Assembly: GCF_015354405.1 (NCBI RefSeq)
Contig: NZ_JADKYP010000021.1
Span: 1-64,000 of the forward strand
Direction of reading: 5' to 3'
Source: Nocardia sp. BSTN01
GTDB lineage: Bacteria; Actinomycetota; Actinomycetes; Mycobacteriales; Mycobacteriaceae
DNA length: 64,000 nt
The notes below the pieces were generated by a model. It saw only the letters and a program-made list of their open reading frames with translations. It made no database searches and was not told where the DNA came from. Shown here one piece after another: positions 41,505-50,487 of the stretch; positions within the stretch are counted from its first letter, which is position 1; each line of letters starts with the position of its first letter. The position numbers and the translations under genes are program-made.

Positions 41505-42818
41505 CTAGGTCACGATTCGCAGCGGGTGCTCGACCAGCTCCTTCAGTTGGGCCAGGAACTGCGCCGCGACGGCTCCGTCGATGGCGCGGTGGTCGGCGGA
41601 CATGGTGACCCGCAGGACCTTTCGGCTCACGACCTCGTCGCCGTCGAGTCGCAGTTCGTCGGTGGCGGCGCCGATCGCGAGGATGGCGGCTTCGGGCGGA
41701 TTGATGACGGCGGTGAAGTGTTCGATGCCGTACATGCCGAGGTTGGAGATGGTGAAGGTGCCGCCGGTCATCTCCTCGGCGCGGAGTTTGCGGTCGCGGG
41801 CGCGTTCGGCCTTGTCACGGGTTTCGGCGGCGATGGCCGACACCGTTTTGCGGTCGGCGTCGCGAATGACCGGCACGAGCAGGCCGGCGGGGGTGGCGAC
41901 GGCGACGCCGAGGTGAATGCCGTGGTGGCGGCGCAGGGTGTCACCGGCGAAGGAGACGTTGACCGCGGGGCTGGCGCGCAGTGCCGTGGCGACGGCCTTG
42001 ACGAGCAGATCGTTGACGCTGACCTTGCCGGCCCCGGTGTCGGCGAGTGTCTCGTTGATCCGGGTGCGGAAGGCGAGGAGTTCGGTGACGTCGATGGCGC
42101 TGGTCAGGTAGATGTGTGGCGCCTGCTGTTTGCTCTCGGTGAGGCGAGTGGCGGAGACGCGCTGGATGGTGGTCAGCGGGATTTCGTCGTAGTCGCCGGA
42201 GGCCGGGGTGGCAGTGGTGCCCGGTTCCGCGCGTTCCGGTGCGGCGGTTGTTTGCGCGGCGTCGGAAGACTCTGCCGCATGGGCGTTTTCGACGTCGAGG
42301 CGGGTGATGCGACCGCCGGGGCCGGTTCCGGTGACGGTTGCGATGTCGACACCGAGTTCCTGCGCGATCTTGCGCGCCAGAGGCGAGGATTTGCGGCGGA
42401 CGGCATCGGAGGACGCAGCCGACCTTGCCGGCGCCGCGTCGGCCGGGCTGGGCTGTTGCGCGATCCGCCGCTGTTCCGCGGCGGTGTCGGCCGGCTCTGA
42501 CCGCTCCTGGGCGGGCTGCCGTGTCGCTGCGCTCTCGGCCTGCTGAACGGTCGAAGACGGTGCAGGTGATGCAGCGGGCGCAGTGCCGTCGCCGAGGATG
42601 GCGATGGGTTCGCCGATCGGCACGCGGGTTCCGGGTGCGGCGATGATGCGTTCGAGGACGCCGTCGTCGTACGCCTCGAGCTCCATCAGGGCCTTGTCGG
42701 TTTCGATTTCGGCGAGTACCTCGCCGCGGGTGACGGTGTCACCGACCTGTTTGAGCCACGTGGCGACGACGCCGTCTTCCATGGTGTCGGAGAGGCGGGG
42801 CATGGTGATGTCGGACAA
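41505..42818 (-). CDS. dihydrolipoamide acyltransferase (E2)
   Basis: E2 of a 2-oxoacid dehydrogenase complex, 437 aa. One lipoyl domain (lipoyl-lysine K42 in ETDKALMELE), an Ala/Pro-rich linker to about 140, an E1/E3-binding domain (SSPLARKIAQELGVD, GTGPGGRIT), and the catalytic core from about 205 with DHRAIDG near the C-terminus. It moves the acyl group from E1 to CoA. Last gene of a four-gene operon, 12 bp after E1-beta. A single lipoyl domain and pairing with a split E1 fit pyruvate, acetoin or branched-chain oxoacid complexes; the substrate is undecided. Confidence 0.93.
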   Translation of the reverse strand: MSDITMPRLSDTMEDGVVATWLKQVGDTVTRGEVLAEIETDKALMELEAYDDGVLERIIAAPGTRVPIGEPIAILGDGTAPAASPAPSSTVQQAESAATRQPAQERSEPADTAAEQRRIAQQPSPADAAPARSAASSDAVRRKSSPLARKIAQELGVDIATVTGTGPGGRITRLDVENAHAAESSDAAQTTAAPERAEPGTTATPASGDYDEIPLTTIQRVSATRLTESKQQAPHIYLTSAIDVTELLAFRTRINETLADTGAGKVSVNDLLVKAVATALRASPAVNVSFAGDTLRRHHGIHLGVAVATPAGLLVPVIRDADRKTVSAIAAETRDKAERARDRKLRAEEMTGGTFTISNLGMYGIEHFTAVINPPEAAILAIGAATDELRLDGDEVVSRKVLRVTMSADHRAIDGAVAAQFLAQLKELVEHPLRIVT

Positions 42819-42830
42819 CGGTCTTTCCTC

Positions 42831-43823
42831 TCAGCGTCGCTTGCCCACGGCCGCAAGGGTTTCGACGGCGGCGGTGTAGAGCGATTCGACGGACGGCAGA
42901 GCCAGCTTCTCCAGCGGCTTGGCGTAGGGGAGCGGCACTTCGGCCATGGCGACGCGGCGCACGGGGGCATCGAGATAGTCGAAGGCGCCGTCGGAGATGG
43001 AAGCGGCGATTTCGGCGCCGATGCCGTAGGTCAGCCAGTCGTCTTCGCCGATGACCGCGCAGCCGGTCTTGCGCGCCGAGGCGACGATGGTGTCGCGGTC
43101 GAGCGGACGCAGACTGCGCAGGTCGATCACCTCGGCGGAAATACCTTCGGCGGCAAGCTTTTCCGCGACCTGGGTGCAGACCGTGGCCATCCGCGAGTAG
43201 CCGATCAGCGTGATGTCGGTGCCCTCGCGGGTGACAGCGGCCTTGCCGATCTGCGCGGGTGGGAGATCATCCGGTACGTCGCCTTTGGTGTTGTAGAGCG
43301 ACAGGTTCTCCAGAAAAAGCACCGGATCGTCGTCGTCGATGGCAGCTTTGAGCAGGGCGCGGGCGTCGGCGGGGGTGCTGGGCGCGACGACTTTGAGGCC
43401 GGGCACGAACGCGTAGTAGAGCTCGATGTTCTGGGAGTGGGTGGCGCCGAGTTGCTGTCCGCCGCCGCCCGGAGTGCGGATGACCATCGGCACGCTGGTC
43501 TGCCCGCCGAACATGCCGTAGATCTTGGCAGCGTGATTGACGATCTGATCCAGCGCGAGCAGCGAGAAGTTGATCGTCATGATCTCCACGACCGGGCGCA
43601 ACCCCAGCATGGCGGCGCCGATGGCCGCGCCGACGAACCCTTCCTCCGCGATCGGGGTGTCGCGAACTCGCTTGTCGCCGAATTCGTTCAGCAGTCCGGC
43701 GGTGATCTTGTAGGAGCCTTCGAAGACGCCGATCTCCTCACCGATGAGAAGGATGTCGTCGTCGCGGCGCATTTCCTCGCGCAGGGTCTCGCGCAGCGCT
43801 TCGCGGTAGGTCATGACAGGCAC
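42831..43823 (-). CDS. 2-oxoacid dehydrogenase E1 beta subunit
   Basis: 330-aa TPP-dependent E1-beta. Conserved blocks are LLIGEEIGVFEGSYKIT, DTPIAEEGFVGAAIGAAMLG, VEIMTINF, QQLGATHSQ and EVIDLRSLRPLD. The QLGATHSQ loop holds the active-site histidine. It forms an alpha2-beta2 tetramer with the product of the gene 9 bp upstream. The motifs are closest to pyruvate/acetoin-type E1-beta. Confidence 0.92.
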   Translation of the reverse strand: MPVMTYREALRETLREEMRRDDDILLIGEEIGVFEGSYKITAGLLNEFGDKRVRDTPIAEEGFVGAAIGAAMLGLRPVVEIMTINFSLLALDQIVNHAAKIYGMFGGQTSVPMVIRTPGGGGQQLGATHSQNIELYYAFVPGLKVVAPSTPADARALLKAAIDDDDPVLFLENLSLYNTKGDVPDDLPPAQIGKAAVTREGTDITLIGYSRMATVCTQVAEKLAAEGISAEVIDLRSLRPLDRDTIVASARKTGCAVIGEDDWLTYGIGAEIAASISDGAFDYLDAPVRRVAMAEVPLPYAKPLEKLALPSVESLYTAAVETLAAVGKRR

Positions 43824-43832
43824 GGGTGATCC

Positions 43833-45002
43833 TCAGACGGTGAAGAGCGGGTCGGCGGGCAGGCGGCGGGAATCGCCGGGCACCGGGGTGGCGTAGGTGT
43901 AGTCGAACAGGCTCGACGGCTGCGGATGCGGGCTGGAGTCGGCGAACTCGACGGCGGCGGCGACCTCGGCGATGATCTCCGCGTCCAGGGCGGTGGCCGA
44001 ATCGTCGCTGAGCGCACCGATTTTCAGCAGCGCGCTCTTCCAGATCTCGATCGGGTCGTGGGATCGCGCCGCCGCGACCGTTTCCTCGGTGCGGTATTTC
44101 GCGGGATCGACCACCGAGTGGCCTTTCAAGCGGTGGCTGACCGCCTCCAGCAGGGCCGGCTTTCCCTCACGGCGTGCGGTGTCGATGAGCTGCTCGGCGG
44201 TATCGCGGACGGCGAGGACATCGGTGCCGTCGACGCGTTCGCCGCGCATGCGGTAAGCGGCGGCGCGCTTCCACAGATCGGGTTCGGCGGAGGACTTCTC
44301 GACGGTGGTGCCCATGCCGGTCTGGTTGTTGACCACCAGGAAGACGATCGGCAGATTCCACAGCGCGGCAAGGTTCAGCGATTCGTGGAAGGCGCCGATA
44401 TTCGTTGTGCCCTCGCCCATTTGACAGACGACGACGTCGTCGCCGCCGCGGTAGTCGATCGCCAGTGCCGCGCCGACGGCGAGCGGTACCTGGCCGCCGA
44501 CGATGGCGTAGCCGCCGAGCAGCCGGGTCTGGGTGTCGTACATGTGCATCGATCCGCCCCAGCCTTTGGAGGTGCCGGTGGAGCGGCCGTACAGTTCGGC
44601 CATGACCCGGCCGGGTTCGATGCCCTTGGCGAGGGCGTAACCGTGTTCGCGGTAGTTGGTGAACAGATAGTCGGTGGGCCGCATCGCCGCGCCGAGACCG
44701 ACCACGGTGGCCTCTTCACCGAGGTTGAGGTGGCAGTAACCGCCGATCTTGGCCTGCTGGTAGCTCTGCGCGGTGCGCTCCTCGAATCGGCGCACGAACA
44801 GCATGTCGCGATACAGCTTCCGCAGTGTGCCGGGGTCCTCGGCCGCCACACGGGCCTCGAATGATGCTGTCTGCGAGGCGGTTCGGTCGGCCAGGAGAGA
44901 TTCACTCGATCCGTTCCCGGTCGACTCGGTGGTCACGGCCGGTCGTTTCGGTGCGCGCCGGGTCGACGTGCGCGTGGCCTTCTGTGGGGTTGTGGTAGTC
45001 AC
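43833..45002 (-). CDS. 2-oxoacid dehydrogenase E1 alpha subunit
   Basis: 389-aa E1-alpha. The TPP motif is GEGTTNIGAFHESLNLAAL ending in VVNNQ; GYCHLNLGEEA, GGSMHMYD and GGQVPLAVGAAL are also typical, as is the phosphorylation-loop-like YRMRGERVDGTD. Start is GTG at 45002 with GGAG upstream; the first 55 residues are a basic, Thr/Lys/Arg/Ser-rich extension (TRTSTRRAPKRPAV) absent from most homologues and likely disordered. It decarboxylates the 2-oxoacid with TPP and reductively acylates E2. Gap to E3 is 11 bp. Confidence 0.92.
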   Translation of the reverse strand: MTTTTPQKATRTSTRRAPKRPAVTTESTGNGSSESLLADRTASQTASFEARVAAEDPGTLRKLYRDMLFVRRFEERTAQSYQQAKIGGYCHLNLGEEATVVGLGAAMRPTDYLFTNYREHGYALAKGIEPGRVMAELYGRSTGTSKGWGGSMHMYDTQTRLLGGYAIVGGQVPLAVGAALAIDYRGGDDVVVCQMGEGTTNIGAFHESLNLAALWNLPIVFLVVNNQTGMGTTVEKSSAEPDLWKRAAAYRMRGERVDGTDVLAVRDTAEQLIDTARREGKPALLEAVSHRLKGHSVVDPAKYRTEETVAAARSHDPIEIWKSALLKIGALSDDSATALDAEIIAEVAAAVEFADSSPHPQPSSLFDYTYATPVPGDSRRLPADPLFTV

Positions 45003-45013
45003 GGTGGTGCTCC

Positions 45014-46468
45014 TCAACGTGAACGCGGCGCGATGTGGACCGGCAGGCCGAGCCCGGTCAGGGCTGCTTCCATGCCGATCTCGCCGAGTGTGGGGTGGGC
45101 GTGGATGGTGTCGGCGAGTTCGTCGAGCGTCGCCTCGAGCGATATCGCCAGTGCCCCTTCGGCGATCAGGTCGCTCGCCGAGGGACCGATGATGTGCACG
45201 CCGAGCACTTCCCGGTGGCGTGCCCCGGCGACGATCTTGCAGAAGCCCTGGGTATCGCCGAGCGCTTCGGCTCGCCCGAGCGCGGCGAACGGGAATTTCG
45301 CGGTGATCACCTCCTGGCCGCCGGCGCGAGCCGCGTCCTCGGTCAGGCCGACGCTCGCGATCTCCGGATGGGTGAACGTCGCCGCGGGGATGACGGTGTA
45401 GTCGATGTGGGCGTCGTGACCGGCGATCACATCGGCGGCGGTGAGCCCCTGATGGGAGGCCACGTGGGCCAGCAGCGCCTTGCCGGTGACATCGCCGATC
45501 GCGTAGACATGCTCGACCGTGGTCCGCAGCCGATCGTCGACCGGGATGAAACCCCGTGCGTCGGTGTCGATTCCGGCGTATTTCAGGTCGAGGTCGGCGG
45601 TGTTCGGTCGTCGTCCCACGCCGACGAGCACGACGTCGGCCGCGACCTTCCGAGTCGTCGCGCCGTTCACGTCGAGCACCAGCGCATCGCCGGTCCGGTC
45701 GATACCGGTGACGGTGCAGCCGGTCAGGACGGTGATGCCGCGCTCGGTGAACGAGCGGCCCAGCGCGGCGCCGATCTCGGTGTCCTCCGCGGGAACCAGC
45801 CGGTCCTGCATCTCCACGACGGTCACCTCGGCGCCGAAGGCGGCGAACAGGCCGGCCCATTCGACGCCGACCGCGCTGCCACCGATGACGACCAGCCGCC
45901 GCGGTACCTCGGTCAACCCGAACGCGCCGTCGGAGGTGATCACGCCGGGCAGGTCGGCGCCCGGCACGGGCAGGACCGCGGGCACGGACCCGGTCGCGAC
46001 GATCACGTCGGTGGCCGTCACGGTTCGCGTCGGGGTCCCGGTCGGCGCGGCCGCGTAGCGCGGACCGTCCGCGAAGACCGGCGAGGGACCCGGCTGGAAT
46101 ACCTCGACCGTGGTCGGTCCGGTGAAGCGGGCATGCCCCTCGATCACGGTGACGCCGTTGGCTCGCAGGAGCCCGGCCACGCCGCCGGTGAGTCTGCCGA
46201 CGATCCCGTCCTTGCGCCGGCGGACGGCCGCGAAGTCGAACCGCACGTCGTCGGCGTACACACCGAAATCTGCTGCGGTGCTGAGAGTTTCGAATACCTC
46301 TGCCGAGCGCAGCATGGCCTTGGTGGGGATGCAGCCCCAGTTCAGGCACACCCCGCCCGGGCGTTCCTTCTCCACCACGGCGACGTGCAGGCCGCGCTGG
46401 GCCGCGCGGATCGCCGCGACGTACCCGCCCGGCCCGCCACCGATGACCAAGAGATCGAATTCCGGCAC
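45014..46468 (-). CDS. lpdA: dihydrolipoamide dehydrogenase (E3)
   Basis: 484-aa FAD-dependent E3. FAD loop GGGPGGYVAAIRAAQ at the N-terminus, redox disulfide GGVCLNWGCIP (C41, C46), NAD loop VIGGSAVGVEWA, the FAD motif ending in VYAIGDV, and the C-terminal HAHPTLGE with the active-site His-Glu. Start GTG at 46468 with GAGGAG upstream. It reoxidises E2 lipoyl groups with NAD. First gene of the complex operon, 174 bp after the PucR regulator. Confidence 0.94.
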   Translation of the reverse strand: MPEFDLLVIGGGPGGYVAAIRAAQRGLHVAVVEKERPGGVCLNWGCIPTKAMLRSAEVFETLSTAADFGVYADDVRFDFAAVRRRKDGIVGRLTGGVAGLLRANGVTVIEGHARFTGPTTVEVFQPGPSPVFADGPRYAAAPTGTPTRTVTATDVIVATGSVPAVLPVPGADLPGVITSDGAFGLTEVPRRLVVIGGSAVGVEWAGLFAAFGAEVTVVEMQDRLVPAEDTEIGAALGRSFTERGITVLTGCTVTGIDRTGDALVLDVNGATTRKVAADVVLVGVGRRPNTADLDLKYAGIDTDARGFIPVDDRLRTTVEHVYAIGDVTGKALLAHVASHQGLTAADVIAGHDAHIDYTVIPAATFTHPEIASVGLTEDAARAGGQEVITAKFPFAALGRAEALGDTQGFCKIVAGARHREVLGVHIIGPSASDLIAEGALAISLEATLDELADTIHAHPTLGEIGMEAALTGLGLPVHIAPRSR

Positions 46469-46642
46469 TTGTGGTGCTCCTCGTCCTGAATCGCGTGACC
46501 CTAATCCGGTTGCGGTGTGGGCCATCACATGTGGAGTCTTGTCCGCACACGGAGGCCGGACAATTCCCGGCAAGCCCAGGTTTTGCGACCCGGGATTGGG
46601 CGCTGCGCCCAATATCGCTTGCGGCCGCGCCGCGCGAAACGC

Positions 46643-47896
46643 TCAGCCGGCGGAGTGATCGAGCAGGTCGCGGGCGGTGAGCGCGAGGGTGAGTTCGAAT
46701 TGGTGGCGCCGGCCCTCGAGCGGCCGCCCGAGCAGCGTCGCGGCGCGCTGGAGCCGGTTGATGACGGTGTTGCGATGGCAGTGCAAGCGCGGTGCGGCGT
46801 GCGCGGCCGAGCCGTTCTCGGCCAGCCAAACCGTCAGCGTGCGCAGCAGGACGTCGCGCTCTCTGGCGGGCAGCACCAGAATCGGACCCAAGCACCGCTG
46901 GACCAATCGCTGCGCCAGATCGGGCGCGCGCACCAGCAAGGCTTCCGGGTAGCGATCGTCCAGCAGCGTGAGCGTGGTTTCGCGGCCTTTCGGCGCGGTA
47001 TCGAGTGCCAGCGTGGCGAGTGCGTGGGCGACGTCGACCTCGGCCAAACCGTCGACCGTGGGGGAGAGCCCGGCGCGCCCGAGAACGAGCGGACCCAGCA
47101 GCTCCGCCACCTGCTGCGGCGAATGCCGTTCGAGTGCGACGATGCCGACCGTGTGGTCACCCCGATCGTGGCGGACCGAACGAATCCCCATGGCCGCCAA
47201 CGCACTTTCGGTGCCCAGCCGCAGCGGCTGCGGTTCCCCACGAGCGACGACCACCAGATAGTCGCCGCCGGCGGGGAGGTCGAGTTCTCGCGCCGCATAC
47301 GCCGCGAAGGCGGCATCGCGGCCACGCCCGGAGAGCACATCTTCGATCAAGGCGTGCCGGCGGCGCTCGTCGCGTCGAACGCGATCGAGTTCGGCGCCAC
47401 GATAGGAGGTCACCAGCGCCGAGGACATCCCGTCGACGACCGCCCACATCGCGGTGCCGATGTCACGGAGATCGGCAGGTGACATATCGCCGGCACGATC
47501 CATCAGCGCTTCCCAGACGATGCGCCCGCCCAGGCGGAAGGTGCGCTGCATGGCCTCGAGCGGAACACCCTGCGCGGCGCGTTGCCGGCCGATCGCGGCG
47601 GCCACATCGTCGCGCTCGGCGCCGGCGCCCCTCGCCGCGAGCAACTCCAGCACCCGCGTCAGGAACCGCCGGCATCCCTCCTGCAGGTCGGTCCTGCTCA
47701 CCGCCGAATAGTCGGTCCACTCCGGGTTGTCGGTGAACACCGCCGCCATGAGCCGGGCGGTGAGCTCGGCGATATCACTCCCGCACGCCCTCGCCAACTC
47801 CGCGGAGTCGGGCACGGGTTCGGAGATTTCTGCGGGCGCCACGACGGCCACACTACGTCGAGAGCGGACGCGCAGACGACGCCGGTAGGTCGGCAC
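46643..47896 (-). CDS. PucR/CdaR-type transcriptional regulator
   Basis: 417-aa regulator. The N-terminal two thirds is helical and then GGDEF-like (typical of RsbRD and PucR sensor regions: GVPLEAMQRTFRLGGRIVWEAL). The C-terminus is the PucR HTH_30 (LRTLTVWLAENGSAAHAAPRLHCHRNTVINRL). It precedes the 2-oxoacid dehydrogenase operon on the same strand and is the natural candidate to control it. The GTG at 47896 has a weak RBS; internal GTGs around codons 17-19 could also start it. Confidence 0.82.
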   Translation of the reverse strand: MPTYRRRLRVRSRRSVAVVAPAEISEPVPDSAELARACGSDIAELTARLMAAVFTDNPEWTDYSAVSRTDLQEGCRRFLTRVLELLAARGAGAERDDVAAAIGRQRAAQGVPLEAMQRTFRLGGRIVWEALMDRAGDMSPADLRDIGTAMWAVVDGMSSALVTSYRGAELDRVRRDERRRHALIEDVLSGRGRDAAFAAYAARELDLPAGGDYLVVVARGEPQPLRLGTESALAAMGIRSVRHDRGDHTVGIVALERHSPQQVAELLGPLVLGRAGLSPTVDGLAEVDVAHALATLALDTAPKGRETTLTLLDDRYPEALLVRAPDLAQRLVQRCLGPILVLPARERDVLLRTLTVWLAENGSAAHAAPRLHCHRNTVINRLQRAATLLGRPLEGRRHQFELTLALTARDLLDHSAG

Positions 47897-48233
47897 GGTG
47901 ACGGTCTCGGCAGCCCGATGTGCGCTCGAACGCGGAGATCAATTCGATCGGTGAGCAGACCGGGCAATGCCCGCCTCCCCAACAGGCGTCGACCAGCCCG
48001 TCGAGCTGGTCCCACCGACCGATGTGCACGCCGTAGGGCATGGCGGCGCGGCCGGTTTCGCGTGCGATCTCGTCGGCGGTGGCCACGCACGTGTCGTAGT
48101 TGCGACTGGCGATGATCACATCGGCACCACAGCGCGCGGTGGCGAAGGCCATCTCGCGCCCCAGTCCGCGGCTGCCGCCGGTGACCAGAACCACCTTGCC
48201 GGTCAGATCGAACAGCTCGTCGGCATATCCCAC
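47853..48233 (-). pseudogene. 5' part of a short-chain dehydrogenase
   Basis: About 82 codons match an SDR N-terminus (KVVLVTGGSRGLGREMAFATA, VIIASRN, HIGRWDQLDGLVDA). After this the sequence changes to unrelated codons and stops inside the 5' end of the regulator gene. The NNAG motif and the catalytic YxxxK are missing. GTG at 48233 follows the stop of the upstream oxidoreductase by 7 bp, so the two were once an operon. Confidence 0.75.
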
Positions 48234-48240
48234 GGCGTTG

Positions 48241-49272
48241 TCACCTCGACAGCCACAGATCGGCGGGTGCGCAGGGCAATCCCACCTCTTTCAGTGTCGA
48301 GATGCCGGCGGGCGCACGGGCGACGTCGAAGACGGAATTCACCGCCGGCATCGCGGTCATGGTGTCCCACTCGTGATTTCCCCAGCTGTCCGGCGGGACG
48401 AACCTGATCCGGGTCCGCACCTCGGGCTCTCCCTCGATGACGATGTAATAGTGATCGTCGTCGAATTCCCAGCTCTCGTTCAGCGCTTTCGTCAGATACC
48501 ACGCGACGTTCGAGCGGACGACGGATTTCTCGCCGACGGTGCCGGTCCATCCGCCGCGCACCGCGGCAATGGTGTCCTTCTCGATGCGGATCCAGCCCAG
48601 ATCCACCGTTTCGGCGGCGGTCGCGTACTCGATGGAGAAATCGATATCGTCGAATTCGTAGCCCAGGGCCACGCCCATGCGCCGCACCGAATCACGGAAG
48701 GTGCTCATCCACAGTTTCGCGATCTCGATCAGCTCCGGGGTGGCCTCGGGCCGTGAAATGCCCAGGGCCTGCCACGTTTCCGCCGATTCGTAGACCGAGA
48801 CGTCGGCCGATTCGAAGATCGAAATCGATCGGACGTCACGGCACACCGCGGTCAACGCGGTGGTCACGGCATTGACCCAGCCCGGGTTGATGCCGGTGAT
48901 ATGCAGCGAGCTGTTGCCGCGTTCACAGGCGGCGGCGAGTTTCTGCTCCGTCTCGCCCTGAATTCCGCCGACGTTGAGGAACAGGTTGGTGCTGATGAGA
49001 TCGAGGCCGCTCTCGAGCAACCGCGTCGCATGGTCGAGGTCGGCCATGAACGGCGTGTAGATGACGGTATCCGCATCGAGCGCGAGCAGCGCATCGATAT
49101 CGGAGGTGGCGAGCACTCCCGTATCGGGCCGTCCGCACAGCCTGCCCGCATCCACCCCGACCTTGTCGTCGGAATAGGCGTAGACACCGGCCAACTCGAG
49201 TCGCGGATCGTCGAGAATCCCTCGCAGACTGAGCTTTCCGACCTTCCCGGTGGTCCATTGAATGACGCGCAC
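48241..49272 (-). CDS. dihydrodipicolinate-reductase-like NAD(P) oxidoreductase
   Basis: 343-aa protein of the DapB_N/2,4-diaminopentanoate-dehydrogenase-like group. It opens VIQWTTGKVGKLSLRGIL with a Rossmann loop modified as in this group (T-G-x-V-G-x), then VYTPFMADLDHATRLLESGLD and GINPGWV. Actinobacterial paralogues of this family are abundant and mostly linked to steroid or lipid catabolism, without a settled reaction. Start at 49272 by homology. Divergent from nothing; upstream (49273-49448) the light-regulator gene ends on the same strand. Confidence 0.8.
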   Translation of the reverse strand: MRVIQWTTGKVGKLSLRGILDDPRLELAGVYAYSDDKVGVDAGRLCGRPDTGVLATSDIDALLALDADTVIYTPFMADLDHATRLLESGLDLISTNLFLNVGGIQGETEQKLAAACERGNSSLHITGINPGWVNAVTTALTAVCRDVRSISIFESADVSVYESAETWQALGISRPEATPELIEIAKLWMSTFRDSVRRMGVALGYEFDDIDFSIEYATAAETVDLGWIRIEKDTIAAVRGGWTGTVGEKSVVRSNVAWYLTKALNESWEFDDDHYYIVIEGEPEVRTRIRFVPPDSWGNHEWDTMTAMPAVNSVFDVARAPAGISTLKEVGLPCAPADLWLSR

Positions 49273-49448
49273 GTGATCGACCTTTCGAGCCGCCGGTAAT
49301 GTCGGCGAGTGCGAGAATATGATTCTCGCATACGAAAATTAGCATCACGCTTGCTGCGGGACAAGGTCCGGCACGCTCTCGGCAGCGGAGCCGGGGGTCC
49401 CGCACTGCGTGCCGCCCGGCCGGTAATCCCCGATCAGCGTGGTCGAGG

Positions 49449-50315
49449 TCATACCCCTGCCGGGTGGGCGTGGGACAGTTCCGCCAGTGCGGACCGAAGG
49501 TCGTCGACGATCTCGGCGGTGTCCGGGGCGGGTACGTCCTGCCAGCCCGGGCCTGCCAGCAGGACGCGGGCGCCGCGGTCGGCGCAGGTGCGCACGGCCG
49601 AGAGGAGGGCGGTCGATTCCTGCTGTGACCACAGCACCGCGACCGAGTCCGGCGCGCCGCGATCGAGGGCGTCGCCGAGGGCGGGGGTGGGGACGTTGGG
49701 GCCGAGCATGGTGGCCGGAACGTCACGCTCGGCGAGGGCCGCGCGCAACACCTCGAGTGGCAGGGAGTGCGCCTCACCGCTGGTGCAGGCGAGCAGGACG
49801 GGGGTGGCGGGTGCGTCGGCCGGGGGCGGGACCGCGCGGTGGAGCGCGGCCGTGATGCACCAGGACAGCAGGTGTTCGACGTCGATGCACCCGATGCCCG
49901 CCCCTTGCCGCTGGACGATCTCGGCGAAGGCCGGGCGGCACAGCCGATCCCAGGTGTCGACCACGCCGAAGGCGCGAATGTGGGCGAGCAGCAGCGACTG
50001 CAGTGTGGTGGGGTCGGAGGCGAAGGCGGCTTCGAGGAGTGACGCGTGGTCTCCGGCGACCGGCAGGGGTCCGCGCACGGACTCGGCCGCTCGTGCCGGG
50101 CTCGATCCGCCTCGCACGAGCACGACCATGCGCTCGAGCCGGGCGATATCGGCCTCGGAGTAGAGGCGGTGGCGACCGCGCCGATGCTGGGAGGGGCCGA
50201 TGCCGTAGCGCTGATTCCAGCTGCGCAGGGTCGCGGTGGGGATGCCGATGCGCTCCGCGACGGTGCGTACCGAGAATCCGGTCGCGTCGTTGTCGGGAGG
50301 CGATGCATCGGACAT
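49449..50315 (-). CDS. litR: MerR-family regulator with cobalamin-binding-type domain (LitR/CarH-like)
   Basis: 288-aa regulator. The N-terminal MerR winged helix is VRTVAERIGIPTATLRSWNQRYGIGP with the recognition region RLYSEADIARL. A four-helix bundle follows with DVEHLLSW, then a Rossmann-like domain with ACTSGEAHSLPLEVL, where the histidine matches the B12 lower ligand of CarH. The tryptophan and upper-ligand histidine of CarH's bundle (WH before the EH pair) appear here as Val-Gln, so photochemistry may differ. It sits beside photolyase and carotenoid genes, the classical LitR targets, and probably binds the 11-bp direct repeats in front of 50488. Confidence 0.8.
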   Translation of the reverse strand: MSDASPPDNDATGFSVRTVAERIGIPTATLRSWNQRYGIGPSQHRRGRHRLYSEADIARLERMVVLVRGGSSPARAAESVRGPLPVAGDHASLLEAAFASDPTTLQSLLLAHIRAFGVVDTWDRLCRPAFAEIVQRQGAGIGCIDVEHLLSWCITAALHRAVPPPADAPATPVLLACTSGEAHSLPLEVLRAALAERDVPATMLGPNVPTPALGDALDRGAPDSVAVLWSQQESTALLSAVRTCADRGARVLLAGPGWQDVPAPDTAEIVDDLRSALAELSHAHPAGV

Positions 50316-50410
50316 GACGATCATTCTGCCTTTCGCGGGCATGGGCACCGCAACGTCACAGTGCTACGGCGCCCGCGCGGTGGGGGTGATGCGTCGGCGG
50401 CACCTCCAGT

Positions 50411-50443
50411 ATGCATCGATTACGCATCGATTGCTGTAGGATC
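50411..50443 (+). promoter_or_regulatory. light-regulon promoter with 11-bp direct repeats (lipocalin-photolyase operon)
   Basis: ATGCATCGATT (50411) and ACGCATCGATT (50422) are direct repeats exactly one helical turn apart. TAGGAT at 50437-50442 is a fitting -10. The repeats occupy the -35 area, as expected for CarH/LitR repressors. It also lies about 100 bp from the divergent regulator start, so autoregulation is possible. Two TCATCGAAC copies follow at 50451 and 50467. Confidence 0.7.
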
Positions 50444-50487
50444 GTCAGTGTCATCGAACCCATGCTCATCGAACGGAGGAGTCGCAG

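Noticed and set aside
43833-46895. 1020-aa frame spanning E1-alpha and upstream
   Set aside because: Only the part from 45002 is E1-alpha; the remainder is a shadow of the E3 gene.
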